From: Nocardioides sp.
Lineage (GTDB): Bacteria; Actinomycetota; Actinomycetes; Propionibacteriales; Nocardioidaceae
DNA: 64,000 bases
Assembly (NCBI RefSeq): GCF_004803405.1
Contig: NZ_SSXI01000060.1
Location: forward strand, 62,001 to 126,000
Direction: 5' to 3'
The notes below the pieces were generated by a model that searched no databases, was not told where the DNA came from, and saw only the letters and a program-made list of their open reading frames with translations. Made by a program: the position numbers and the translations under genes. Positions 25,140-32,524 of the stretch are shown here, piece after piece; within the stretch, counting starts at the first letter, position 1; each line of letters starts with the position of its first letter.

Positions 25140-25508
25140 GTGAAGGCGACAGTCATCGGTTTCCTCGGTGCCGTGTTCATCGGGCTCGGGGCCTGGGCTG
25201 GGATCGACAGCGCGTCGTTCGCCGCGACGCTGGCCGACTTCGGCCCCGAGAACGACCACCTGGTCCATGACTTCGGAGCCGCGTCGGCCGCGATGGGCGC
25301 CGGGCTGCTGGTCGCCGTGCCACGAGTGGCATGGCGGACGCCCGTGCTGCTGGTCGCGATGCTCTGGAACGGCCTGCACGCCGTCTCGCACGCGGTCGAC
25401 CTCGGCGACGCCGCGTCCCGCACGGTCGGGGTCGCCGAGCTCGCGCTGCTGATCGGCACTACGGCACTGCTCGGCGTACTCGCTCTTCCGTCGAAGGAGA
25501 CCGAATGA
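25140..25508 (+). CDS. Small integral membrane protein (four helices)
   Basis: A 122-aa protein with hydrophobic segments VIGFLGAVFIGLGAWAGI, AASAAMGAGLLVAVP, TPVLLVAMLWNGLHAVSHAV and VAELALLIGTTALLGVLALP. It starts at a GTG five bases after the HD gene stop. The layout resembles DoxX/DUF4345-like small membrane proteins, but I cannot name a family with certainty. It is cotranscribed with the HD and NTF2-like genes; the stop overlaps an ATG (25505, ATGA) that is in frame with the next gene. Confidence 0.75.
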   Translation: MKATVIGFLGAVFIGLGAWAGIDSASFAATLADFGPENDHLVHDFGAASAAMGAGLLVAVPRVAWRTPVLLVAMLWNGLHAVSHAVDLGDAASRTVGVAELALLIGTTALLGVLALPSKETE

Positions 25509-25615
25509 CCGGCCCGAGCGCTTCCGCCGCAAATGGACCGCTCGGGGTCGGGCCCTTGTTCTGGCGACGCCGCCTGCTGCGCCCATCGATATCTCGACAC
25601 CACCGGAGGACAACC

Positions 25616-26083
25616 ATGACCACGCACGACCTCGTCTCGTCAGCGGCCGCCTTCGTCGCCGAGGCCGAACGGATGACCAACGAGCGCGACGTCGACGGCA
25701 TCCGCGCCGTCTTCAGTGAGGACGCCCACCAGATCGCGACCCTCGACGGCCTCCTGATCGACGCCCGCGGCATCGAGGAGATCCACCGAGCCTGGGGCCG
25801 GATGTGCGTCTTCATGGAGGCGCGCCGGATGTACGTCTCCAAGACCCTCGTGACGGCGGATCCGACCACGATCGTCAACGAATGGGTCGGTGAGGTCGCC
25901 GGGCGACGGACCGCGCGCGGCATCGAGGTCTGGAAGCTCGACGAGGCCGGCCGTGTCGTCGAGCAGCGGTTGTACGGGTTCCTCGACGCGCGCCCCGAAC
26001 CGAGCCTGGTCCAGAACCTGCGCATGCTCGTGGCGCACCCGCTCACCGCGCTCGGGTACGCCCGGGCGCGAAGGCACGCGTGA
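25616..26083 (+). CDS. SnoaL/NTF2-like fold protein
   Basis: A 155-aa protein: SSAAAFVAEAERMTNERDVD then IRAVFSEDAHQIATLDGLLI, a typical helix-then-strand start of the cone-shaped NTF2/SnoaL fold, and TTIVNEWVGEVAGRRTARGI later. The start at 25616 is set by GGAGGA 7 nt upstream. An in-frame ATG at 25505 that overlaps the previous stop would add 37 residues, but it runs through a CCCGAGCG/CGCTCGGG hairpin and looks less likely. The fold can be an isomerase, a hydrolase or a binding domain. The role is unknown. Confidence 0.75.
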   Translation: MTTHDLVSSAAAFVAEAERMTNERDVDGIRAVFSEDAHQIATLDGLLIDARGIEEIHRAWGRMCVFMEARRMYVSKTLVTADPTTIVNEWVGEVAGRRTARGIEVWKLDEAGRVVEQRLYGFLDARPEPSLVQNLRMLVAHPLTALGYARARRHA

Positions 26084-26442
26084 ATCCCGGCGTCGCCGTC
26101 GTCGCGGTCTTCTTCGCCGGCATGGGCCTCACCGCACTGGTGAAGCCTGCCGTCATCTGGGCGCCCTTCGGGGTGGCTCCGACCACGGCCGAGTCCCGCA
26201 ATGAGGTCCGTGCGGTCTACGGCGGCTTCGGCGTCGCTGTCGCCGCGCTGCTCATCGTTGCTGACGGGAGCGCCGCAGGCTTCCGCGCCGGGGTCTTGAT
26301 GGCCATCGCGATCGCGCTGCTCGGGATGGTCGCGGGCCGCGTGGTAAGCGCGCTCGTGGAACCCAAGGCCCTGATCGGCTTTCCTGGGTTCTTCATGGTG
26401 CTCGAGGCGGCGCTGGCCGGTCTGCTGCTCACGGGACGCTGA
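26080..26442 (+). CDS. DUF4345-like membrane protein
   Basis: A 120-aa protein with four predicted helices: VAVVAVFFAGMGLTALVKPA, EVRAVYGGFGVAVAALLIVA, GVLMAIAIALLGMVAGRVVS and FFMVLEAALAGLLLTGR. The pattern NEVRAVYGGFGVAVA is characteristic of DUF4345 proteins. It begins at a GTG overlapping the preceding stop (GTGA), so it is the last gene of the HD operon. The function is unknown. Confidence 0.75.
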   Translation: MNPGVAVVAVFFAGMGLTALVKPAVIWAPFGVAPTTAESRNEVRAVYGGFGVAVAALLIVADGSAAGFRAGVLMAIAIALLGMVAGRVVSALVEPKALIGFPGFFMVLEAALAGLLLTGR

Positions 26443-26538
26443 CCTCCCGGCATCATTGCGGCCTGCGACGTCGAGTCGTGTGCGTCGGCGCAGGTCAGAG
26501 CCCATAGCGCCAGGAGAGCGGGCCGCGCTGGCGCGGGC

Positions 26539-27204
26539 TCAGTCCCTGCTCTCGCTGGGGAGCTTCTCTGCAGCCCACTCCGGGAACCCGTCCTCGAGCC
26601 GGAGGGCGCTGCGCCCGGAGTCGGCGAGCAGCCGCACGGCGTCGTCGGCGTAGACGCAGAACGGCCCGCGGCAGTAGGCGACCACCTCGGTCCCGTCCGG
26701 GATGTCCTCCAGTCGTGACTTCAGCTCCGTGACCGGGATCGACAGCGCGCCGCGGATGTGGCCGGCGTCGTACTCTGCCCTGGGTCGTACGTCCAGCACG
26801 ACGACGTCGCCCTCGCGGATTCGCTTGCGGAGCTCGTCGCGGGTGATCGTCCCCAGCTGGTCGCGGTCGCCGAGGTAGGCGCGAGCCAGGTCGTCGAGCT
26901 GGCTGACGTGGGCTGCTGCCGTCTCGCGCATCGTGCGCCAGAGGGTGAAGACCACCGGGCTGGCGAGGGAGTAGTGGATCCGGGTTCCGTCGCGTCGCGA
27001 CCTGACCAACCCCGAGCGGAGCAGCCGCTGCAGGTGCTGGGAGGTGTTGGCCACGCTCTGCCCGATCTCCTCGGCCAGCTCCTCGACCGAGCGCTCGCCC
27101 TGGGCGAGCACGTCGATCAGCTCGGCGCGTCGCCCGCTGGACAGCGCCTTCGCGGCCTCCGCCAGAGAGTCGTACAGGGCAGCCTTTGCAGTGTGGTCAC
27201 CCAC
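26539..27204 (-). CDS. ArsR winged-helix regulator fused to a rhodanese domain
   Basis: A 221-aa two-domain protein. Residues 1-110 are an ArsR winged helix (AKALSSGRRAELIDVLAQGE; IGQSVANTSQHLQRLLRSGL; SRRDGTRIHYSLASP) without a single cysteine. Residues 120-221 are a rhodanese domain with VVVLDVRPRAEYDAGHIRGA and the active loop C178-R-G-P-F-C183. These two are the only cysteines in the protein, so sulfane-sulfur sensing probably uses this pair rather than the HTH. GTG 27204 is chosen because GGAGG lies 7 nt upstream. It is divergent from the membrane/MBL-rhodanese/MFS operon across two perfect operators. Confidence 0.85.
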   Translation of the reverse strand: MGDHTAKAALYDSLAEAAKALSSGRRAELIDVLAQGERSVEELAEEIGQSVANTSQHLQRLLRSGLVRSRRDGTRIHYSLASPVVFTLWRTMRETAAAHVSQLDDLARAYLGDRDQLGTITRDELRKRIREGDVVVLDVRPRAEYDAGHIRGALSIPVTELKSRLEDIPDGTEVVAYCRGPFCVYADDAVRLLADSGRSALRLEDGFPEWAAEKLPSESRD

Positions 27205-27221
27205 CGGGCACCTCCAAGCAT

Positions 27222-27237
27222 TCAAGAAATCTCTTGA
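27222..27237. promoter_or_regulatory. ArsR-rhodanese operator 1
   Basis: TCAAGAAATCTCTTGA, perfect 6-bp arms around 4 bp, next to the regulator start and overlapping a TTGACA -35 hexamer (27234-27239) for the rightward promoter. Confidence 0.7.
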
Positions 27238-27261
27238 CAACGCGGTCGGGCCGCGCGTTAA

Positions 27262-27277
27262 TCAAGTATCTACTTGA
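27262..27277. promoter_or_regulatory. ArsR-rhodanese operator 2
   Basis: TCAAGTATCTACTTGA, perfect 6-bp arms around 4 bp, 40 bp centre-to-centre from operator 1. It begins in the likely -10 region (GTTAAT, 27257-27262) and ends just before the GGAGG of the rightward operon. Confidence 0.7.
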
Positions 27278-27293
27278 ATAGGAGGCGTGGCAA

Positions 27294-27791
27294 ATGACCA
27301 CAGTGAACACCACCCCGCGGAACGCGACGGACGAGACGCGACTCCGCCTCGGCTCGGCGATCATGGCTGTGGGAGGGCTCGGCTTCCTCGGGTACGCCGT
27401 CATCTTCTTCATCCGCAACTTCACCGACTCGTTCCTCGAGCTCGGCATCGGTCCCGACCAGGTCGACGTCGGCAAGGCCGAGATCCAGGCGTTCAGCCCG
27501 CAGCTCGAGCACTACATCAGTCACCTGCACATCGCGGTGGCCGCCTTCATCGGCGCGACGGGCATCGCGGTCGCCGCCTTGGCCTGGTACGGCGTACGCC
27601 GGGGCGAGATGTGGGCCTGGGTGACGGCGGTCGTCGTCCCGGTCTTCGGGCTCGCCGTCGCGCTTCCCGCGCACTACCCGTGGGGCTTTGACACCATCGG
27701 CCACCTGGGCCTGATCTACGCCGACACGCTCCTGTTCGTCGTCGGGGCCGGGATCGCGCTCGTGCCTCTGCTGAGAAGGAACCGAGCATGA
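27294..27791 (+). CDS. Integral membrane protein of the sulfur cassette
   Basis: A 165-aa protein with four helices: GSAIMAVGGLGFLGYAVIFF, HLHIAVAAFIGATGIAVAAL, MWAWVTAVVVPVFGLAVALP and LIYADTLLFVVGAGIALVPL. A loop of about 40 residues (FTDSFLELGIGPDQVDVGKA) lies between helices one and two. I do not recognise a named family. It starts at an ATG with GGAGG 8 nt upstream, straight after the two ArsR-type operators, so it is the first induced gene. It may help transport a sulfur compound. Confidence 0.75.
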   Translation: MTTVNTTPRNATDETRLRLGSAIMAVGGLGFLGYAVIFFIRNFTDSFLELGIGPDQVDVGKAEIQAFSPQLEHYISHLHIAVAAFIGATGIAVAALAWYGVRRGEMWAWVTAVVVPVFGLAVALPAHYPWGFDTIGHLGLIYADTLLFVVGAGIALVPLLRRNRA

Positions 27792-27964
27792 CCACCGTCG
27801 ACACCTTCGAGCTCGAGGGCAAGCTCAAGCACATCTACCGCGAGGTCGCCGAGCATCCGAAGGGTGACTTCCACTTCGAGCTCGGCTCGAAGCTCGTGGT
27901 CGCGGACAAGCAGGCGGTCACGAGCATCTCGGCCTCGCTACGAAGCTGGACTGACGGGAGGTAG
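27788..27964 (+). CDS. Small 58-aa protein resembling a methyltransferase N-terminal segment
   Basis: A 58-codon gene whose ATG overlaps the preceding stop (ATGA). It reads LKHIYREVAEHPKGDFHFEL, then GSKLVVADKQAVTSISASLR. The first half is like the segment 'vk.vY..Va..P.gefHFElGr' at the start of arsenite-methyltransferase-like proteins; the catalytic part is absent. It lies between the membrane protein and the MBL-rhodanese gene with good coupling on both sides, so it is probably expressed. It could be a domain kept for binding, or a leftover of a deleted gene. Confidence 0.6.
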   Translation: MTTVDTFELEGKLKHIYREVAEHPKGDFHFELGSKLVVADKQAVTSISASLRSWTDGR

Positions 27965-27966
27965 CG

Positions 27967-29310
27967 GTGACGGATCAGGTGGTGACATCCGTGCGGGACG
28001 AGGGGCTCGCCAACTCGGCGTACCTCGTGGATCTCGGCGACGGCCGGGCGCTGGCGGTGGACGCCTGCCGGGACCTGCGGGCGCTGCGCCGTGCGGCCGG
28101 CGCAAGAGGGCTGACGATCGCCTTCGCTGCGGACACGCACCTGCACGCCGACTTCCTCTCTGGCGCGGTCCAGCTCGCGGCCGACGACGGTGCTCAGGTG
28201 GTCGCCTCGGCGAGTGGTGGACGGGAGTTCCCGCACCTGGGTCTCGAGGACGGCCAGGAGCTCGATCTCGGCGGACTGACACTGCAGGCGATGACCACAC
28301 CGGGCCACACCGACGAGCACGTCGCCTTCCTGCTCCGTGACGATGCGACCACGCTCGGCGTCTTCACCGGCGGCTCGCTGATCGCGGGCTCGGCCGCGCG
28401 GACCGACCTCGTCGATCCGGACCGCACCGAGGAGCTCGCCCGGGCGCAGTATCGCTCGCTGCGGCGGCTCGCCGAGCTCGACGAGTCGGTCGTCGTCTGG
28501 CCCACGCATGGCGGCGGGTCGTTCTGCGCCACCAGTGCGACGTCCGCGGGTGGCGCAACGACGATCGGGCTGGAGCGAACCACCAACCCGATGCTGAACG
28601 CGGCGGACGAGGAGGAGTTCGTTCGCCGGATGCTCGGCTCGCTCGGCAGCTACCCGCCGTACTTCTTGAGACTCGGCGAGGAGAACCGCCGCGGTCCGGC
28701 CGTGCTGCCCGCGGCGCTGTCCCTCGAGGCCGTGGCGTCGTACGGCGAAGCGCTGGTCGTCGACGTACGCTCGCCCGCCGCGTTCGCCGCGGGCCACCCC
28801 GCCGGCGCGCTCTCGATCCCATTGCGGCCGGCGTTCGCCTCATGGCTGGGTTGGCTGGCCCCCAACGACCGTCCGTTGCTGCTGCTGCGTGACCCCGACC
28901 AGGACCTCGAGGAGGTTCTGTGGCAGGCGGCGAAGATCGGCTACACCAACTTCGTCGGCGAGATCGCGGGTGGCCTGCAGACATGGACCGACGCCGGGCT
29001 CCCGGTCTCGTCGCACGAGATGCGCGCGGCGTTCCCTTCGCACGAGGCCGTGGTGCTCGACGTCCGGCAGGAGTCGGAGTTCCTGGCCGGCCACGTTCCT
29101 GGTGCGGCCCACGTCGAGCTGGGGTCCCTGGCGGACGAGGTTCCCGAACTGCCGGACGGAGCGGTCGTCGTGATGTGCGGTCACGGCGAGCGGGCCTCGA
29201 CCGCCGCCAGCATCCTGCGCCGGAGCGGCTTCGAGGACGTGACGGTGCTCGCCGGTGGACCGAAGGAGTGGGTGGAGGCGCAGGGCACCCACCTGGAGAC
29301 GGGCGGGTGA
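27967..29310 (+). CDS. MBL-fold protein fused to two rhodanese domains (CstB/persulfide-dioxygenase-like)
   Basis: A 447-aa protein. Residues 1-235 are a metallo-beta-lactamase domain: T57-H-L-H-A-D62 in place of THxHxDH, H114 in TPGHTDEH and H181 in WPTHGGGSFC. Residues 255-350 are a rhodanese-like domain with VVDVRSPAAFAAGHPAGALS but no active cysteine (LLLLRDPDQD). Residues 355-447 are a second rhodanese with VVLDVRQESEFLAGHVPGAA and the active C404 in VVMCGHGERA. The layout fits oxidation and transfer of persulfide sulfur. Where the metal-bridging Asp (TGD) is expected, the sequence has FTGGSL. The GTG has GGGAGG upstream. Confidence 0.8.
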   Translation: MTDQVVTSVRDEGLANSAYLVDLGDGRALAVDACRDLRALRRAAGARGLTIAFAADTHLHADFLSGAVQLAADDGAQVVASASGGREFPHLGLEDGQELDLGGLTLQAMTTPGHTDEHVAFLLRDDATTLGVFTGGSLIAGSAARTDLVDPDRTEELARAQYRSLRRLAELDESVVVWPTHGGGSFCATSATSAGGATTIGLERTTNPMLNAADEEEFVRRMLGSLGSYPPYFLRLGEENRRGPAVLPAALSLEAVASYGEALVVDVRSPAAFAAGHPAGALSIPLRPAFASWLGWLAPNDRPLLLLRDPDQDLEEVLWQAAKIGYTNFVGEIAGGLQTWTDAGLPVSSHEMRAAFPSHEAVVLDVRQESEFLAGHVPGAAHVELGSLADEVPELPDGAVVVMCGHGERASTAASILRRSGFEDVTVLAGGPKEWVEAQGTHLETGG

Positions 29311-30554
29311 ACCCGCCCGTTCATCCGAGCCTGGGGCTGCGCGCCAACGCCGCCCAGTTCACGCTGCTGGTCGCGGTCAACGCGCTCGTCGGAGGCATGC
29401 TCGGCCAGGAGCGAACTGTCGTGCCGCTGCTGGCCACCCAGGAGTTCGGCCTCGACTCCTACAGCGCAGCGCTGACCTTCATCCTCGCCTTCGGACTGGC
29501 CAAGGCGGCCACCAACTACCTGGCCGGCACTTGGTCGGAGCGGTACGGGCGCAAGCCGGTCCTGGTGGCGGGCTGGCTCATCGCGGCCCCGGTGCCGCTG
29601 CTGCTGATCTGGGCGCCCTGGTGGTGGGTCGTCATCGCGGCCAACGTGCTGCTCGGGATCAGCCAGGGGCTGACCTGGTCGACCACAGTGATCATGAAGA
29701 TCGACCTTGTCGGGCCTCACCGCCGTGGCATGGCGATGGGGCTCAACGAGTCGGCCGGCTACATAGCGGTGGCGTTCACCGCGCTGCTCACCGGCTGGAT
29801 CGCGGCCGAGGCGGGGCTGCGGCCGGAGCCGTTCCTGCTCGGCATCGCCTACGCCGCGCTCGGCCTCGGCCTGTCCGTGCTCGTGGTCCGGGAGACCCTC
29901 GGACACGCGGCCGGTGAGGCGGCGAGCAGCAGGGAGCCTGGCGACCGCTCCGACCGCGACGTCTTCCTGCACACCAGCGTCCGGGAGCCGGCGCTCTCGT
30001 CGGCGAGCCAGGCCGGACTGGTCAACAACCTCAACGACGGCCTGGCGTGGGGGCTCTTCCCGGTGCTGTTCGTCGGAGCCGGCCTCTCGGTCGCCGAGGT
30101 CGGCTGGCTGGTCGCCCTCTACCCGGCGGTGTGGGGACTCGGCCAGCTCGTCACAGGCGCCCTCTCCGACCGTTGGGGCCGCAAGCGTCTGATCACCGCC
30201 GGCATGCTGACCCAGGCGGCAGCCCTGGCGATCACCGCCGAGGCGGCGACCTTCGCGGCCTGGGCCGGCTCCGCCGTACTCCTCGGCGCCGGGACCGCGA
30301 TGGTCTACCCGACCCTGCTCGCTGCGATCGGCGACGTCGCCCACCCAGCCTGGCGGGCCCGAGCGATCGGCACCTACCGACTGTGGCGGGACAGCGGCTT
30401 CGCGGTCGGCGCCGTCCTTGCCGGCGTGCTCGCCGACGCCTTCGGCATCCGCGAGGCGATCTGGGCGATCGCAGGGCTCACCGCGGTCTCAGGGCTGGTG
30501 GTCGCGCTCAGGATGTACGAGACACTCCCGCCGACCATCCAACGGGACGCCTGA
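29307..30554 (+). CDS. MFS transporter of the sulfur cassette
   Basis: A 415-aa major-facilitator protein with about 12 helices. The loop 2-3 signature is AGTWSERYGRKPVLVAGWLI, and the equivalent loop in the second half is GALSDRWGRKRLITAGMLTQ. Other marks are GMAMGLNESAGYIAVAFTAL (motif C region) and the last pair of helices (WAIAGLTAVSGLVVALRMYE). The GTG at 29307 overlaps the MBL-rhodanese stop (GTGA). As the last gene of a sulfane-sulfur-responsive operon it may export sulfite, thiosulfate or another product, but the substrate is not shown by the sequence. Confidence 0.8.
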   Translation: MNPPVHPSLGLRANAAQFTLLVAVNALVGGMLGQERTVVPLLATQEFGLDSYSAALTFILAFGLAKAATNYLAGTWSERYGRKPVLVAGWLIAAPVPLLLIWAPWWWVVIAANVLLGISQGLTWSTTVIMKIDLVGPHRRGMAMGLNESAGYIAVAFTALLTGWIAAEAGLRPEPFLLGIAYAALGLGLSVLVVRETLGHAAGEAASSREPGDRSDRDVFLHTSVREPALSSASQAGLVNNLNDGLAWGLFPVLFVGAGLSVAEVGWLVALYPAVWGLGQLVTGALSDRWGRKRLITAGMLTQAAALAITAEAATFAAWAGSAVLLGAGTAMVYPTLLAAIGDVAHPAWRARAIGTYRLWRDSGFAVGAVLAGVLADAFGIREAIWAIAGLTAVSGLVVALRMYETLPPTIQRDA

Positions 30555-30588
30555 GGAACGTCCTGGCTATCAGCATGGAGCCGCAGGT

Positions 30589-31086
30589 TCAAGTCTCCCG
30601 CTCTGCGGCCCTGCGAATGTTCTCCAACGTCGTCCGTCCGCCGGCGACCTGCTTCGCCGGGAGCCCGAGGACCTTGTACATCGCCTTGAGCATGGCGGTG
30701 CCCTTGCGGGCCTCCAGCACCGTCATGTAGTGCTCGAGCCTGGTCCCGATCGCGGTGGGGATCAGCTCGTAGCCCCAGACGACCCGGCCGCCCTTGCCCC
30801 GGTCGTCCTCTTTCATCGGTGGGAACGAGATCCACTCCAGCCGCTTCACCTCGTCCACCACGGTGATCTCGGACGGCGCATCGAACTTCTGGAGACCGAA
30901 CTTCTCGTGTGCGATCCAGCGACTTCCGACTGCCACGGGGCCCTCGAACTCGATGACCTTGGTGATGCTCTTCGGCCCGGCGAACTCGGTATGCCTGCGG
31001 ATGTCGGTGATCAAGTCCCAGACCGCGTGCGGCGGTGCCGAGATCTCGACTGACTCGCGGAAACTGGTGACGACGTCGCCTTCCAT
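30589..31086 (-). CDS. SRPBCC-family protein (polyketide-cyclase/dehydrase-like)
   Basis: A 165-aa START-like protein: FRESVEISAPPHAVWDLITD opens the fold, ITKVIEFEGPVAVGSRWIAH and VKRLEWISFPPMKEDDRGKG follow, and a closing helix (GTAMLKAMYKVLGLPAKQVA) ends it. It binds a hydrophobic ligand of unknown identity. The ATG at 31086 has AGGAGG 4-5 nt upstream. It is the only gene of its transcript as far as seen, converging on the MFS gene (34 bp) and following the SDR-SRPBCC fusion gene in the same direction. Confidence 0.8.
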   Translation of the reverse strand: MEGDVVTSFRESVEISAPPHAVWDLITDIRRHTEFAGPKSITKVIEFEGPVAVGSRWIAHEKFGLQKFDAPSEITVVDEVKRLEWISFPPMKEDDRGKGGRVVWGYELIPTAIGTRLEHYMTVLEARKGTAMLKAMYKVLGLPAKQVAGGRTTLENIRRAAERET

Positions 31087-31172
31087 GGGTCCTCCTGATC
31101 TGCAGGCAACCACTCCCACCGTAAGGCGGTCCGGACCAGCCGGGAAGAGGTTCGTCCGAGTTCTTCGGTTCG

Positions 31173-32384
31173 TCAACGGCCGTCGTGCGGGCGCGGAGCA
31201 GACGCGAGCGCCTCGTCGCCCTCGAACGAGCTGGGTCGTCCTGTTCCTGTGGCGATCAGGTCGCGAAGGCTCCCGTTGATGTACTCGCCCCAGGCGTTGG
31301 CGCAGACGTCGTAGCACTCATGGTCGGGCCGGAGCCCTTCGTGGGTGAAGGTCACCACGGTTCCCCCCTGCCGCCCCGTGATGTCGAAGGTGATGGTCGT
31401 GCCGGTCCACTCCTCCTGATCGGCCGTGAAGCTGAGCCAGCTCTCCAGAACCTGCCATGCGATGCGTCGCGCCGGGTCGAGCTGGGCGATGCGGAACTTC
31501 GTGTAGTGGATGCCGGGAACGGTGTAGGTGAACTCCGACCCGAGCGTGTCGGTCGGCCCGTCCAGCTCGCCCGACCACCAAGCGCGGACGTCGTTGATGG
31601 CGGCGAAGGTCTGCTCAGGGGTCTGGTCGACCTCGAAGGTGTAGCTGAGGAAGTCGGCCGCCGCCGGGCGGAGCCCGGAGTTGGCCCGCTCCAGGGTCTT
31701 GAGGACCCCGCTGGCCCAATGTGGTTCCAGCGACGCGGACATCGGGTCCGGAAAGATGTCCTCCTGGTCGGACTCGAGACCGTCGAAGATGGCGCGAGCC
31801 ACGGTTCGTGGCGAGGTCTTGGGAATGTCCAGGCTGCGGGTCATGTCCGTGTCGGTCGGGCCGGTGAGCACTGCTCGGACCCGGACGCCGTGCTCTGCGA
31901 ACAGGGCTCGCTGTGCCTGGGTGAGGGAGAGCGCCGCCGCCTTCGAGATGGAGTACGCGGGCATCATGGGCAATGAGGCGAGGGAGGCCAGCGACAGGAT
32001 GTTGACGACCTCGCCGCCAGACCTGGCCAGCAAGGGCAGTACGGCCGAGGTCACGTCGTACGGGCCGTAGAGGTTCACCGCCAGGTGGTTCTCGAGGACG
32101 GCCCGGTCAGCGAGGTCTTCGTAGGTGCCGAGCCCAGCGTTGTTGATGACGACGTCGAGGGCGTCGATCTCCTTCACGGCGGTCTCGATCTGGGCCGGGT
32201 CGGTGACGTCGAGGAGTAGCGGGACGACGCGGCCGTCAGGATGGTCGACGGGACTCCGCATCCCGGCGTAGACCCGACCGGCGCCTCGCCGCAGGGCCTC
32301 CTCGACCAGCGCCAGGCCGATGCCTCTGCTGGCGCCGGTCACCAGGATCGTGCGACGTGCGGTGGTGTGCTCTGACGTGGACAT
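31173..32384 (-). CDS. Short-chain dehydrogenase fused to an AHSA1/SRPBCC domain
   Basis: A 403-aa fusion. Residues 10-235 are an SDR: TGASRGIG (16-23), NNAGLG (81-86), and the catalytic pair Y144-x3-K148 in AYSISKAAAL. Residues 245-385 are an AHSA1-type SRPBCC domain with FEVDQTPEQTFAAINDVRAW, FTYTVPGIHYTKFRIAQLDP and TTITFDITGRQGGTVVTFTH. The two parts are in one frame without an internal start site. The SDR could reduce a lipophilic ketone held by the SRPBCC part. It is divergent from an ECF sigma gene. I know these as separate families; the fusion looks uncommon. Confidence 0.8.
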   Translation of the reverse strand: MSTSEHTTARRTILVTGASRGIGLALVEEALRRGAGRVYAGMRSPVDHPDGRVVPLLLDVTDPAQIETAVKEIDALDVVINNAGLGTYEDLADRAVLENHLAVNLYGPYDVTSAVLPLLARSGGEVVNILSLASLASLPMMPAYSISKAAALSLTQAQRALFAEHGVRVRAVLTGPTDTDMTRSLDIPKTSPRTVARAIFDGLESDQEDIFPDPMSASLEPHWASGVLKTLERANSGLRPAAADFLSYTFEVDQTPEQTFAAINDVRAWWSGELDGPTDTLGSEFTYTVPGIHYTKFRIAQLDPARRIAWQVLESWLSFTADQEEWTGTTITFDITGRQGGTVVTFTHEGLRPDHECYDVCANAWGEYINGSLRDLIATGTGRPSSFEGDEALASAPRPHDGR

Positions 32385-32524
32385 GTGTTCCTCGGATCAT
32401 TGATCGACAATGGGCGGTCACCTGGATCCGACAGGGCAGCCACTGAAAATCGGGCGCATCCGGACCGCCCAGTTCCACTCATGGCGGTTGTCGGTAGAGG
32501 GGAGGCGACGAGAGCGAGGACGAC

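Noticed and set aside
25505-25615. Upstream ATG that would give the NTF2-like protein 37 extra residues
   Set aside because: It lacks a ribosome site of its own apart from coupling, and the extra residues are Arg-rich and unlike the fold. The ATG at 25616 has GGAGGA.
30580-30610. GGTTCAAGTC inside GCCGCAG...CTGCGGC looks like a tRNA T-arm
   Set aside because: The stem around the loop does not fit a 5-bp T-stem, no acceptor, D or anticodon arms can be folded, and it overlaps the end of the SRPBCC gene.
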